Source: Nitrospirota bacterium
GTDB taxonomy: Bacteria; Nitrospirota; JACRHL01
Assembly (NCBI GenBank): GCA_029858285.1
Contig: JAOUFN010000019.1
Location: 1 to 47,971 of the forward strand
Direction: 5' to 3'
Length of the DNA stretch: 47,971 nt
The position numbers and the translations under genes are program-made. This document shows, piece after piece, positions 27,935 to 36,113 of this stretch. The notes beneath the pieces were generated by a model. That model had not been told where the DNA came from, made no database searches, and worked only from the letters and a program-made list of their open reading frames with translations. Position 1 is the first letter of the stretch; each line of letters starts with the position of its first letter.

Positions 27935-28420
27935 TCACAGTTCGCCCTCCTTCGGGCCACCGTCGAGGGCGTCCAGCATGCGCCGCTCGCGCTGGAACAC
28001 CAAAATCGAACCGATGCGCAGTGCCCCCATGACCAGTAGCAAGGCACTCATGGCGTACATTTCGTCGGGGCTGATCTTGTGCTGGAAACTCTTGATCATC
28101 ACCTCCTGCAGCATGAACACGATGGCGGCATCGACGATGAAGGTCATGCGCAGGCGCCGGGTATTGAAATATTCCACCAGGGATCGGGACAGCTCAATGA
28201 GCACGAACAGGGTGAGGATGTCGGAGATGAAGTGCAAAAAACGGTCGGTCACACTGGTGGCGGAGAACATGTCGGACAGGCTGAAGAACAGGCGTACCGT
28301 GCCGATGCACATCCCCACCGCGATGAACAGCAGGATGACGGCAAAAATCACCGCAGTGATGCGGTCGAACCACGCCCGGGGCGAGGTGAGCCAGTCGGGT
28401 ATGGGGAGTTTTTCCAGCAT
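27935..28420 (-). CDS. PsiE-family membrane protein
   Basis: Small inner-membrane protein of the phosphate-starvation-inducible PsiE family; biochemical role unknown in the family. Four hydrophobic segments are seen: ITAVIFAVILLFIAVGMCIG, ISDILTLFVLIELSRSLVEYF, MTFIVDAAIVFMLQEVMI and MYAMSALLLVMGALRIGSIL. 161 residues. It sits inside the pst operon between pstS and pstC, a location that supports phosphate-dependent expression. Confidence 0.82.
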   Translation of the reverse strand: MLEKLPIPDWLTSPRAWFDRITAVIFAVILLFIAVGMCIGTVRLFFSLSDMFSATSVTDRFLHFISDILTLFVLIELSRSLVEYFNTRRLRMTFIVDAAIVFMLQEVMIKSFQHKISPDEMYAMSALLLVMGALRIGSILVFQRERRMLDALDGGPKEGEL

Positions 28421-28475
28421 GTTGGAGGCCTTCCGGTTTGCCGTCTGGGGGTTCCATCACGTTGCCGCGCCGTCC

Positions 28476-28519
28476 AAAAATGCCTGTGGGCCGGGGGTGT
28501 GTGGGTACACCCCCGGCCC
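28476..28519 (-). terminator. Partial terminator/attenuator after pstS
   Basis: A perfect 13-bp inverted repeat (28488-28500 and 28507-28519, 6-nt loop) is followed on the minus strand, after 7 nt, by TTTTT (28476-28480). It stands between pstS and the rest of the pst operon, where attenuation would let PstS accumulate above the membrane subunits. The gap between stem and T-run suggests leaky termination or an mRNA-stabilising stem. Confidence 0.55.
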
Positions 28520-28561
28520 TGCGGCCGGTCACGTGATTCGGGGTCGAGGACAGGGATGAAT

Positions 28562-29608
28562 CTAGTGAGCCGTCCACACCGGCTTGCCGTCAGCCCCCTT
28601 GATGTCGCCCCAGGCGGAGTGGATCAACTTGACCACCGAGTCCGGCAGCGGCACGTAGTCAAGGGCCACCGCAGCGTCGTCCCCGTTCTTGTAGGCCCAG
28701 TCGAAGAAATTCAGCACCTGAGTGCCCTGAGCGGGATTCTTCTGGGTACGGTAGACCAGAATGAAGGTGGCGCCGGCAATGGGCCAGGCCCCCTTGCCCG
28801 CCTGGTCGGTGAGTACCACGCCAAAGCCCGGCGTGCCCTTCCAGTCTGCGCCCTCGCAGGCGGCCTGAATGCTTTCTACATTGGCGGCCACGGGGGCGCC
28901 TGCCCGGTTCTGAAGCCGGGCGGTGATCATCTTGTTCTGCTTGGCGTAGGCGTACTCCACATAACCGATGGCGCCAGAGGTCTTCTTGACAAAGGCAGCG
29001 ACGCCCTCGTTACCCTTGCCGCCCATGCCCACCGGCCAGGAAACCGCCTTGTCGTTTCCGACCTTGCTCTTCCACTCGCCGCTCACCTTGGACAGATAAT
29101 TGGTAAAAATCCAGGTGGTACCGGAGCCGTCGGCGCGGGATACCACGGCAATGTCCTGGGCGGGCAGCTTGAGGCCGGGGTTGAGGGCGGCGATGGCCGC
29201 ATCGTTCCACTTGGTGACCTTGCCCAGGTAGATGTCGGCCAGCACCGGGCCGGACAACTTCAACTGGCCGTCACTGATGCCGAGAAAATTCACCACTGGC
29301 ACCACCGCACCGACCACGGTGGGGAACTGGAGCAGCCCGGCCTTGGCCAGGTCATCGCCGCCCAGGGGGGCGTCGCTGGCGCCGAAATCGACGGTGCCTT
29401 CCTTGATCTGCTTGATGCCGCCGCCGGAACCGATGGACTGGTAGTTGAGCTGTATCCCGGTCTGCTGGTTGTAGGCATGGGCCCACTTGGAATAGATGGG
29501 ATACGGAAAGGTGGCCCCGGCGCCGGTGATGGTGGTGGCGGCCTGAGCGGTGCCAGACAGCCCCAGGACGGCGGCGGCAATCAGGGCAATTCGGGTACGC
29601 ATTTGCAT
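28562..29608 (-). CDS. pstS: Periplasmic phosphate-binding protein PstS
   Basis: High-affinity phosphate-binding component of the Pst importer. A signal peptide MRTRIALIAAAVLGLSGTAQA precedes the mature start TTITGAGATFPYPIYSKW. Phosphate-binding elements include GSGGGIKQIKEGTVDFGASDAPL and the SRADGSGTTWIF block. Of three close ATGs, the second (29608) was chosen since it stands 8 nt after AGGAG. About 348 residues, normal size. It is the first gene of the operon; no clear Pho box was found in 29615-29766. Confidence 0.95.
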   Translation of the reverse strand: MQMRTRIALIAAAVLGLSGTAQAATTITGAGATFPYPIYSKWAHAYNQQTGIQLNYQSIGSGGGIKQIKEGTVDFGASDAPLGGDDLAKAGLLQFPTVVGAVVPVVNFLGISDGQLKLSGPVLADIYLGKVTKWNDAAIAALNPGLKLPAQDIAVVSRADGSGTTWIFTNYLSKVSGEWKSKVGNDKAVSWPVGMGGKGNEGVAAFVKKTSGAIGYVEYAYAKQNKMITARLQNRAGAPVAANVESIQAACEGADWKGTPGFGVVLTDQAGKGAWPIAGATFILVYRTQKNPAQGTQVLNFFDWAYKNGDDAAVALDYVPLPDSVVKLIHSAWGDIKGADGKPVWTAH

Positions 29609-29766
29609 GTGCATCTCTCCTCGTTGAAAAAATCGTGTGCGTCGAGGAAAAGATTAGGGGGGCAATGTGAGGGGCGTATTAATTTCTGCGGATTTTCTCG
29701 TGCGCACCCGCAGGCCCCCCCGAAGGCCGCAGCCTCCGCATCGCCCAGGCGAAGGGGGGGCGACAG

Positions 29767-30321
29767 CTACAGGCGGGCCATCACCCCTTCGTTGACTTTT
29801 TCCACCATGGCTTTTCCGGCCAACACTTCCACCAGCTTCATGGCGAACTCCATGGCAGTACCGGGGGCGCGGCTGGTGATGAAATGGCCGTCAACCACCA
29901 CGCGCTCGTCGGAGTATTCCCCCGCCTTTTTCGTCACTTCGGCGCGGGTGGAGGGGTGGCTGGTGGCGCGGCGGCCTTCCAGAAAGCCCATTTCGGCATA
30001 AATGGTGGGGGCCGCGCAGATGGCCGTTACATAGCCGCCTTTTTCGTGGATGCGCCGCACGATGTCGTGGATGCGCTTGTCGAGGCGGAGATTTGTGGTG
30101 CCCGGCAGGCCGCCAGGCAGCACCACCATATCGAAGTCATTTTCGAGAATGCGATGAACGGCAGTGTCCGGCACCAGCGTCACGCCGCGCGACCCCTTGA
30201 CGGGGCCGTCGGTGAGCCCGGCGGAGACGACCTCGATGCCCGCACGGCGCAGGACGTCGATGACCGTGACCGCCTCTATCTCCTCAAACCCCTCCGCCAG
30301 GGGAACCAGCACCTTTTTCAT
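29767..30321 (-). CDS. DJ-1/PfpI (YajL-like) family protein
   Basis: Member of the DJ-1/ThiJ superfamily, whose bacterial members act in stress protection and carbonyl or glyoxal detoxification. The N-terminal KVLVPLAEGFEEIEAVTVIDVLRRAG carries the conserved glutamate. The nucleophile elbow is VTAICAAPTIYAE with the cysteine near residue 102, and PGGLPGTTNLR precedes it. Length 184 is typical. An AGGAGG lies just upstream of the ATG at 30321. It is divergent from the HAD gene. Confidence 0.92.
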   Translation of the reverse strand: MKKVLVPLAEGFEEIEAVTVIDVLRRAGIEVVSAGLTDGPVKGSRGVTLVPDTAVHRILENDFDMVVLPGGLPGTTNLRLDKRIHDIVRRIHEKGGYVTAICAAPTIYAEMGFLEGRRATSHPSTRAEVTKKAGEYSDERVVVDGHFITSRAPGTAMEFAMKLVEVLAGKAMVEKVNEGVMARL

Positions 30322-30468
30322 GGCATACCTCCTCGCCTGAAACGCAGCCGCTCATCTCGGGGGCCTGTTTCAAGTGTAGCGCTTCCGAGGGGGGATTCCC
30401 ACCTTTTGCAGGGGGTGACTGTGGTACGATCGACGCCCGCAAAAACGCCATACCCCGGGGAGACGAGC

Positions 30469-31176
30469 GTGTCCGACATTCTGGTTCTGTTCGATTTCAA
30501 TGGAGTGATTGCCGACGACGAGTCGGTGCATCAGATGCTGCTGCAAAAGGTGCTGGCGGAGGAGGGGATTACCATCACCGACCAGCAGTACCACGATGTC
30601 TATCTGGGTTTTGACGACAAGGGGGCATTCGAACACGCCTGCCGGGCCAACGGTCGCACCCTGGATGAGGCCGACATGGCCGATCTGGTGGCGCGCAAGA
30701 GCCACCTGTACGATGCCTACATCGTGGACCATCTGGTGCTGTTCCCCGGCGCGGTGGACAGTGTCAAGACCATGGCCGGGGAGTTTTCCACGGGAATTGT
30801 GTCCGGCGCGCTGAAGGCGGAGATCGGCCGCATCTGCGACATCGCCGGAGTTGTTGAATGCCTGTCTTTTGTGGTCTCGTCGGAGGACACGGAACACTGC
30901 AAACCGCACCCGGAGGGGTATCTGGTTGCCTTGGCCCTCTACAACCTGACGGTGGCCTGCGAAGGCAAGCGCATCGGCCCGGAGTCGTGCGTGGTGATCG
31001 AGGATTCCATTGCCGGGGTAGAGGCCGCCAAGGCGGCGGGGATGCACTGCGTGGCGATCACCCATTCCTATCAGGCCCACGAACTGACCCAGGCCGACCG
31101 GGTGATCGGTCACATGGACGAGTTTACGCCGGAGTTGGTGCGGGAGCTGGTGGGCGGGCGCAGCCCGCGGCGGTAA
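30469..31176 (+). CDS. HAD-family hydrolase (beta-phosphoglucomutase-like)
   Basis: Haloacid-dehalogenase superfamily phosphatase or phosphomutase. Motif I is LFDFNGVIADDE with the nucleophile and acid/base aspartates replaced in spacing D-F-N (D8 and the second position N10). Motif II is STGIVSGALKAEI, and motif IV is VVIEDSIAGVEAAKAAGMH. Helical cap residues 20-95 put it in the subclass I group. The GTG at 30469 follows GGGGAGA and gives 235 residues. The N in place of the second aspartate of DxD would matter for catalysis, which makes the substrate prediction uncertain. Confidence 0.85.
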   Translation: MSDILVLFDFNGVIADDESVHQMLLQKVLAEEGITITDQQYHDVYLGFDDKGAFEHACRANGRTLDEADMADLVARKSHLYDAYIVDHLVLFPGAVDSVKTMAGEFSTGIVSGALKAEIGRICDIAGVVECLSFVVSSEDTEHCKPHPEGYLVALALYNLTVACEGKRIGPESCVVIEDSIAGVEAAKAAGMHCVAITHSYQAHELTQADRVIGHMDEFTPELVRELVGGRSPRR

Positions 31177-31248
31177 TCGCGAAAATCGCGCGGTGGGTTC
31201 GGGTTCATCGCGAAGCTGGCCGCCCGGGGCGAGCATGCGATTCTCTCT

Positions 31249-31277
31249 TTGTTCCGTCGCCCGCGAATCTCTATAAT
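31249..31277 (+). promoter_or_regulatory. Strong sigma70-type promoter for the aldolase-like gene
   Basis: The -35 TTGTTC (31249-31254) and a perfect -10 TATAAT (31272-31277) are spaced by 17 nt. Transcription should begin near 31284, giving a leader of about 80 nt. Confidence 0.65.
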
Positions 31278-31365
31278 TGACAGATGCGGGTTTCCTGTTA
31301 CCGTCTGGTGTGCGTCAGCGCGCTGCCCGCGACCCCATATTCCGGCGCCCAGGGAGGACCTTCCG

Positions 31366-32760
31366 TTGAACAAGTTTACATCCGTCGCCGATATTGACGC
31401 CGCCCTGTCCGGCGTCATCCGCCATACCCCCGAGGCCGTCACCGTCCTCAATGAGGCCGCCCTCAAGGGCGAGGCCATGGACCTGCTGGTCTACAACGCG
31501 GTGTTCGCCACCAGCGGCGTGGTGCGCGGGACCTGCCGCTGGATCATCCGCGAGATCGGTAAATCCGTCGGCTGTGTGTCGGCCTCTATCCACGACCTGT
31601 ACATGGCCATGGGCCGGGGCGAGGTATCGGGTATGACCGTGCCCGCCGTCAACATTCGTGGCCTCACCTACGACACCGCCCGCGCCATGGTGCGCGCGGG
31701 TCAACGACTCGACAGCACCGCCTTCGTGTTCGAAATTGCCAAGAGCGAGATCGGCTATACCTTCCAGCACCCTTCCGAGTACGCCGCCGTGATTCTTGCC
31801 GCCTGCCTGCGCGAAGGCCATCGCGGCCCGGTGTTTATTCAGGGTGACCATTTTCAAGTCAACGCCAAGCGCTACAAGGGCGACAGGAACGGTGCCCTGG
31901 ACGAGGTACGCAACCTCATCAGGGAGGCCATTCCCGCCGGGTTCTACAACATCGACATCGACACATCCACCCTGGTCGATCTGTCCTTTCCCACCGTTGC
32001 CGAGCAGCAACACGCCAACTTCGCGCACGCCGCCGAACTCACCCGGCTAGTGCGGGAACTGGAGCCCGAAGGGATTACCGTGAGCGTGGGCGGCGAAATT
32101 GGCGAAGTGGGCGAGAAGAACAGCACCGTTGAGGAGTTTGTTGCCTACATGGATGGTTACAACGCCACCCTGCCCAAGGGCACGGCGGGCATCAGCAAGA
32201 TCAGCGTGCAGACCGGCACCAGCCACGGCGGCGTTCCCCTGGCGGACGGTTCGGTGGCCGATGTGGCGCTGGATTTCGGTGTGTTGCACGATATTTCCGT
32301 GGCCGCCCGTAGCCGCTATGGCCTGTCGGGCACGGTGCAGCATGGCGCCTCTACCCTGCCGGACGATGCGTTTAACCGTTTTGTCGCCAGTACCGCCTCG
32401 GAGGTGCATCTGGCCACCGGCTTCCAGAACATGGTCTACGATAGCCGCCACCTGCCTGCCGACCTGAAGGCGGATATCTATGAGTGGCTCAAGCACAACT
32501 GCGCCAACGAGCATAAAGAAGGGCAGACTGATGCCCAATTTCTTTACAAGACCCGCAAAAAGGGTTTTGGCCCCTTCAAGGAGCGTTTCTGGACCCTGCC
32601 GGAGAACGTGCGCGCCTCCCTTAGCCGGGAGCTTGAGGACAAATTCCTGTTCCTGTACGAGCAACTGGGCGTCAAAGGATCGGCGGCGGTAGTGGCCAAG
32701 TACGTCAAGCTGAACGTCAAGGCCGGGCGTAACCTGAAGGATGAGATTGCCGCCGCGTAG
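31366..32760 (+). CDS. Class II fructose-bisphosphate aldolase-like protein
   Basis: Zinc-dependent class II aldolase family (ketose-bisphosphate aldolase fold), longer than the usual 305-360 residues at 464. The metal-site region is VFIQGDHFQVNAKRY. Further blocks are NIDIDTSTLVDLS, VGGEIGEVGEKN and VQTGTSHGGVPLADG, and YGLSGTVQHGASTLPDD is close to the GxxxxHGxSG phosphate/metal loop. The TTG at 31366 is preceded by AGGGAGGA with good spacing; no suitable ATG is nearby. A strong promoter and a clean terminator flank it, so it is probably an abundant single-gene unit. Confidence 0.85.
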   Translation: MNKFTSVADIDAALSGVIRHTPEAVTVLNEAALKGEAMDLLVYNAVFATSGVVRGTCRWIIREIGKSVGCVSASIHDLYMAMGRGEVSGMTVPAVNIRGLTYDTARAMVRAGQRLDSTAFVFEIAKSEIGYTFQHPSEYAAVILAACLREGHRGPVFIQGDHFQVNAKRYKGDRNGALDEVRNLIREAIPAGFYNIDIDTSTLVDLSFPTVAEQQHANFAHAAELTRLVRELEPEGITVSVGGEIGEVGEKNSTVEEFVAYMDGYNATLPKGTAGISKISVQTGTSHGGVPLADGSVADVALDFGVLHDISVAARSRYGLSGTVQHGASTLPDDAFNRFVASTASEVHLATGFQNMVYDSRHLPADLKADIYEWLKHNCANEHKEGQTDAQFLYKTRKKGFGPFKERFWTLPENVRASLSRELEDKFLFLYEQLGVKGSAAVVAKYVKLNVKAGRNLKDEIAAA

Positions 32761-32804
32761 CGGCCGCACAAGGCTCCCGGGTTTGGGGGGCGGGTGATGG
32801 AAAC

Positions 32805-32833
32805 AGGCGTTCCCGGTGGGGGGACGCCTTTTT
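32805..32833 (+). terminator. Intrinsic terminator after the aldolase-like gene
   Basis: Stem AGGCGTTCCC with GGGGACGCCT (one G-T pair) around a 5-nt loop, followed by TTTTT at 32829-32833. Confidence 0.85.
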
Positions 32834-32987
32834 CATGGGCGTTCGCCGGTTGGGGGGTGGTCAGGGTCGCTCTGCCGTGGGACTATGTACGTGTCCCGGA
32901 ATTCTGGTCGGCAGTCCGGCAGGTTTTCCGACCCGGATTTCCTGCAGGCACTTCGCCAGTGGGAAACTCTTGGCAAAAGGGGACTGC

Positions 32988-34208
32988 GTGGAAGCACCCG
33001 GTCTGTTATTGCAACTCCTGATCATCCTGCTCTCCGCACGGATTTTTGCGGAGCTGGCCACCCGCCTCAAATCCCCGGCAGTGATTGGGGAACTGCTGGC
33101 GGGGGTGGTGTTGGGTCCAAGCCTGCTGGGGTGGCTGGAGCCCAGCGACACTCTGAAACTGCTGGCCGAAATCGGCATCATCCTGCTTTTGTTCGAAGTT
33201 GGGCTCGAAACCGATGTACGCGCCCTGATGGCCACTGGCGGCAAGTCGCTTCTGGTGGCTCTGTCGGGATTCGCGCTACCGTTTCTGCTGGGCTTTATGG
33301 CGGCCCGCTGGGGATTGGGCATGGACCTGCTGCCCGCCCTGTTTGTGGGGGGAACCCTGACCGCCACCAGCATCGGCATCACGATGCGGGTGTTGGGGGA
33401 TCTGGGCCACCAGAACAGCCGCGAGGGGCGGGTAGTGCTGGGGGCAGCGGTGGTGGACGATGTGTTGGGGGTGGTGCTGTTGGCCCTGCTGTACGAGTTT
33501 TCGGTGGGCGGCGGCATCAACGTGGTGAATGCGGGCAAGGTTCTGCTGTTCGTGGGGCTGTTCTTTGCCATCGCGGCGCCCGCCGCCAAGCTGATGTCAC
33601 ATCTCATCAAGCGCTTCGACGCGGTGAGTTCGGTGCCCGGGCTGGTACCGACCACCATGGTGTCGCTGGTGCTGTTTTTCGCCTGGCTGGCACACAAGAT
33701 CGGGGCACCGGAGTTGCTCGGGGGGGTGGCTGCGGGTTTGGCCCTTTCGCGGCGGTTCTTTCTTCCCTTTGGGGTGGCCATGCATCCCGATCCGGCGTTT
33801 GCGGGGCGGGTGGAAGAACAATTGAAGCCCATCATCCACTTATTCACGCCGGTATTTTTTGTGGTGGTGGGGCTGTCACTGGATCTGCGTCAGATAGCCT
33901 GGGGAGAGTTGGGCATCTGGCTGTTTTCCGGCGTTTTGCTGGTGGCCGCGGTACTGGGAAAGATGACGGGAGCAATGCTCATCCGCGAGCCGTGGCGGGC
34001 GCGCTGGGTGGTGGGCGTGGCCATGATTCCGCGCGGGGAGGTGGGACTGATTTTCGCCGAGTTGGGGCGGGAAAGCGGAATTTTCGACAACCAGGCCTAC
34101 GCGGGCATGGTGCTGGTCATCGCCCTCACCACCCTGTTACCACCGTTCGTTCTCCGGGCTATTTGCCGCCCCGGTCCGCCCGAGGCAGAGGTGGAAACGA
34201 GGGAATAG
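32988..34208 (+). CDS. Cation:proton antiporter (CPA2/Kef-NapA type)
   Basis: Inner-membrane Na+ or K+/H+ antiporter. About twelve hydrophobic segments start with LLLQLLIILLSARIFAELATRL. The family motif IGELLAGVVLGPSLLGWLEPS is near residue 25, and GAAVVDDVLGVVLLALLYEF carries the paired aspartates of the ion site. There is no C-terminal TrkA-N domain, so it is a short antiporter, about 406 residues. The GTG at 32988 follows AAAAGGGGA. The ion cannot be told from the sequence alone. It ends 22 bp before the convergent epimerase gene. Confidence 0.87.
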   Translation: MEAPGLLLQLLIILLSARIFAELATRLKSPAVIGELLAGVVLGPSLLGWLEPSDTLKLLAEIGIILLLFEVGLETDVRALMATGGKSLLVALSGFALPFLLGFMAARWGLGMDLLPALFVGGTLTATSIGITMRVLGDLGHQNSREGRVVLGAAVVDDVLGVVLLALLYEFSVGGGINVVNAGKVLLFVGLFFAIAAPAAKLMSHLIKRFDAVSSVPGLVPTTMVSLVLFFAWLAHKIGAPELLGGVAAGLALSRRFFLPFGVAMHPDPAFAGRVEEQLKPIIHLFTPVFFVVVGLSLDLRQIAWGELGIWLFSGVLLVAAVLGKMTGAMLIREPWRARWVVGVAMIPRGEVGLIFAELGRESGIFDNQAYAGMVLVIALTTLLPPFVLRAICRPGPPEAEVETRE

Positions 34209-34230
34209 GGCAGCTAACCGGGGAGGGGAA

Positions 34231-35154
34231 TCAGAGTTTTTTCTGCTGACGGAACCACTCGACGGTTTCTGTCAGCCCTTCCTCCAGCCGCACGGAAGGT
34301 TCCCATTCGGCGTCGGTGGTCAGCTTGCCTGCCGACAGGCAACTGCGCAACTGCTCTCCCTCCTTGGTGGGGCCATAGTTGGGAGGCAGTGTGGCGCCTG
34401 CAGCCTGCATCATCAGGGTGTGCAGGGTGTTGACCTCGGTCTCCACCCCGGTGCCCACGTTGTAGGGGCCGGTGAGAGACTTGATCATGGCCAGCAGGAA
34501 TGCCTGGACCACGTCATCCACGTACACGAAGTCGCGGGTTTGCTTGCCGTGGCCGTTGATCATGGTCTGCTGGCCCTTGAGCATCTGGCGGGCAAAAATG
34601 GCCACTACCCCCGCCTCGCCGTGGGGGTCCTGACGCGGGCCATAGACGTTGGCAAGCCGCATGCTGGCCGCGAAGATGCCGCGTGAACGGTAGTAGTCCA
34701 GATACATCTCACCTGCGGCCTTGCTGATGCCGTAGGGGGAAACCGGGCGGATGGGGTGCTCCTCGGCGGCCGGAAACTGCTCTTGCTCGCCATACGCGGC
34801 CCCGCCGGATGAAGCAAAATAGACACGTGGACAGCCCACCTCGACAGCGGATTCCAGCAGGTTGATCAGCCCCAGAATGTTGGCATCGGCGTCGGCGACC
34901 GGGTTGTCCACGCTCTCCCGTACGCTGATTTGTGCAGCCAGGTGAAAGATTGCCTGGGGACGGTATTTGCGCAGTTTGCCCACCAGGCCGCGGTCGCGCA
35001 CATCCATGCGGATGAACTTGGCGGCCTTGGCGAGGTTGGCCTTCTTGCCGTGGGACAGGTTGTCGATGATGAGCACTTCGTGCCCTTCCAGCAACAGTCG
35101 CTCCACGAGGTGCGAACCAATGAAGCCGGCCCCGCCTGTTACCACGCATTTCAC
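34231..35154 (-). CDS. NAD-dependent sugar epimerase (GalE-like)
   Basis: Extended SDR acting on a UDP-sugar. Cofactor motif VTGGAGFIGSHLVERLL at the N-terminus, HLAAQISVRESVDNP in the substrate loop, FASSGGAAYG and YGISK as the catalytic part, and ANVYGPRQDPHGEAGVVAIF. Length 307. It resembles UDP-glucose 4-epimerases of the Thermotoga/Methanosarcina type, by recall of motifs. Its start overlaps the stop of the preceding epimerase (ATGA), so the two are made together. Confidence 0.85.
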   Translation of the reverse strand: MKCVVTGGAGFIGSHLVERLLLEGHEVLIIDNLSHGKKANLAKAAKFIRMDVRDRGLVGKLRKYRPQAIFHLAAQISVRESVDNPVADADANILGLINLLESAVEVGCPRVYFASSGGAAYGEQEQFPAAEEHPIRPVSPYGISKAAGEMYLDYYRSRGIFAASMRLANVYGPRQDPHGEAGVVAIFARQMLKGQQTMINGHGKQTRDFVYVDDVVQAFLLAMIKSLTGPYNVGTGVETEVNTLHTLMMQAAGATLPPNYGPTKEGEQLRSCLSAGKLTTDAEWEPSVRLEEGLTETVEWFRQQKKL

Positions 35155-36113
35155 GGATTGATCCCCTTGTTGGCTGTTCGATACCAGTTCACATAGCGGC
35201 GGATGCCGTCCGCCAGAGGTGTTGCGGGAGTGTACCCCAAACCCTCCCTGGCGTGGGAGATGTCCGCCCAGGTGGCCTTTACATCTCCCGGCTGTGGGGG
35301 TAGGTGTTTTCGTACTGCCTGCCTGCCCAGCGCCTGCTCGATCAACTCCACCAGCGTTGTCAGGCGCGTGGTTTCGGAGCCGCCGAGATTATAGATGACG
35401 TAGGGTCGCGGATGCTCCAGTGCGACCACGGTGCCGCGCACAATGTCATCGATGTAGGTGTAATCCCGGCAGGAGCTGCCATCGCCGTACAGGGGGATGG
35501 GCTGACCCCGGTCAATGCGGCGGGTAAAGCTGGCGATGGCCAGGTCTGGCCGCTGGCGCGGGCCGTAGACCGTAAAAAAGCGCAGGCAGGTGACCGGAAA
35601 GCCATACAGGTGGTGCCAGCAGTGGGCCATCAGCTCCCCGGCCTTTTTGGTGGCGGCGTAGGGGCTAATGGGGTGATCCACCGGGTCGGTTTCGGCAAAC
35701 GGCACCTTGTCGTTGTTACCATAAACGCTGGAGGACGACGCGAACACCAGGTTGCGCACTCCGGCGATGCGGGCGCACTCCAGCACATGGGCGGTGCCGG
35801 TGACGTTCACTTGCTGGTAGCGGAGGGGGTTCTGGATGGAGGGCCGCACCCCGGCCAATGCCGCCAGATGCACCACCTCGTCCACCGCGTGGGCGCTGAA
35901 AGTTGCTTGCAGACGCTCGTGGTCGAGGATGTCCGCCTCCACCAGGGTGAAGCCGGGGCGGCCCGTCAGCCCGGCCAGGTTGCGCTGCTTGTCCGCGCGG
36001 TCATAAAAGGGGTCGAAATTGTCCAGCCCTACCACCTCGCGGCCGGTGACGAGGAGCGCCTCGCACAGGTGGGAGCCGATGAACCCGGCGGCGCCGGTGA
36101 CCAGTACCGTCAT
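35151..36113 (-). CDS. NAD-dependent epimerase (UDP-glucuronate 4-epimerase-like)
   Basis: Extended SDR with VTGAAGFIGSHLCEALL, HLAALAGVRPSIQNPLRYQQVNVTGT (in part), FASSSSVYG with YAATK, and RFFTVYGPRQRPDLAIASF. The pattern LAGVR.S...P.Y...N..GT is typical of UDP-glucuronate 4-epimerases. The ATG at 36113 overlaps the tlyA stop (ATGA) and gives 320 residues; an in-frame start at 36203 lies inside tlyA. A UDP-uronate made by the dehydrogenase at 4156 could be a substrate, but that is inference. Confidence 0.85.
   Translation of the reverse strand: MTVLVTGAAGFIGSHLCEALLVTGREVVGLDNFDPFYDRADKQRNLAGLTGRPGFTLVEADILDHERLQATFSAHAVDEVVHLAALAGVRPSIQNPLRYQQVNVTGTAHVLECARIAGVRNLVFASSSSVYGNNDKVPFAETDPVDHPISPYAATKKAGELMAHCWHHLYGFPVTCLRFFTVYGPRQRPDLAIASFTRRIDRGQPIPLYGDGSSCRDYTYIDDIVRGTVVALEHPRPYVIYNLGGSETTRLTTLVELIEQALGRQAVRKHLPPQPGDVKATWADISHAREGLGYTPATPLADGIRRYVNWYRTANKGINP

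Noticed and set aside
29615-29766. Pho box upstream of pstS
   Set aside because: No CTGTCAT-type direct repeats were found on either strand in this interval.
32816-34249. Alternative plus-strand frame across the antiporter gene
   Set aside because: Glycine/arginine-rich and without membrane segments; the frame starting at 32988 encodes a clear antiporter.
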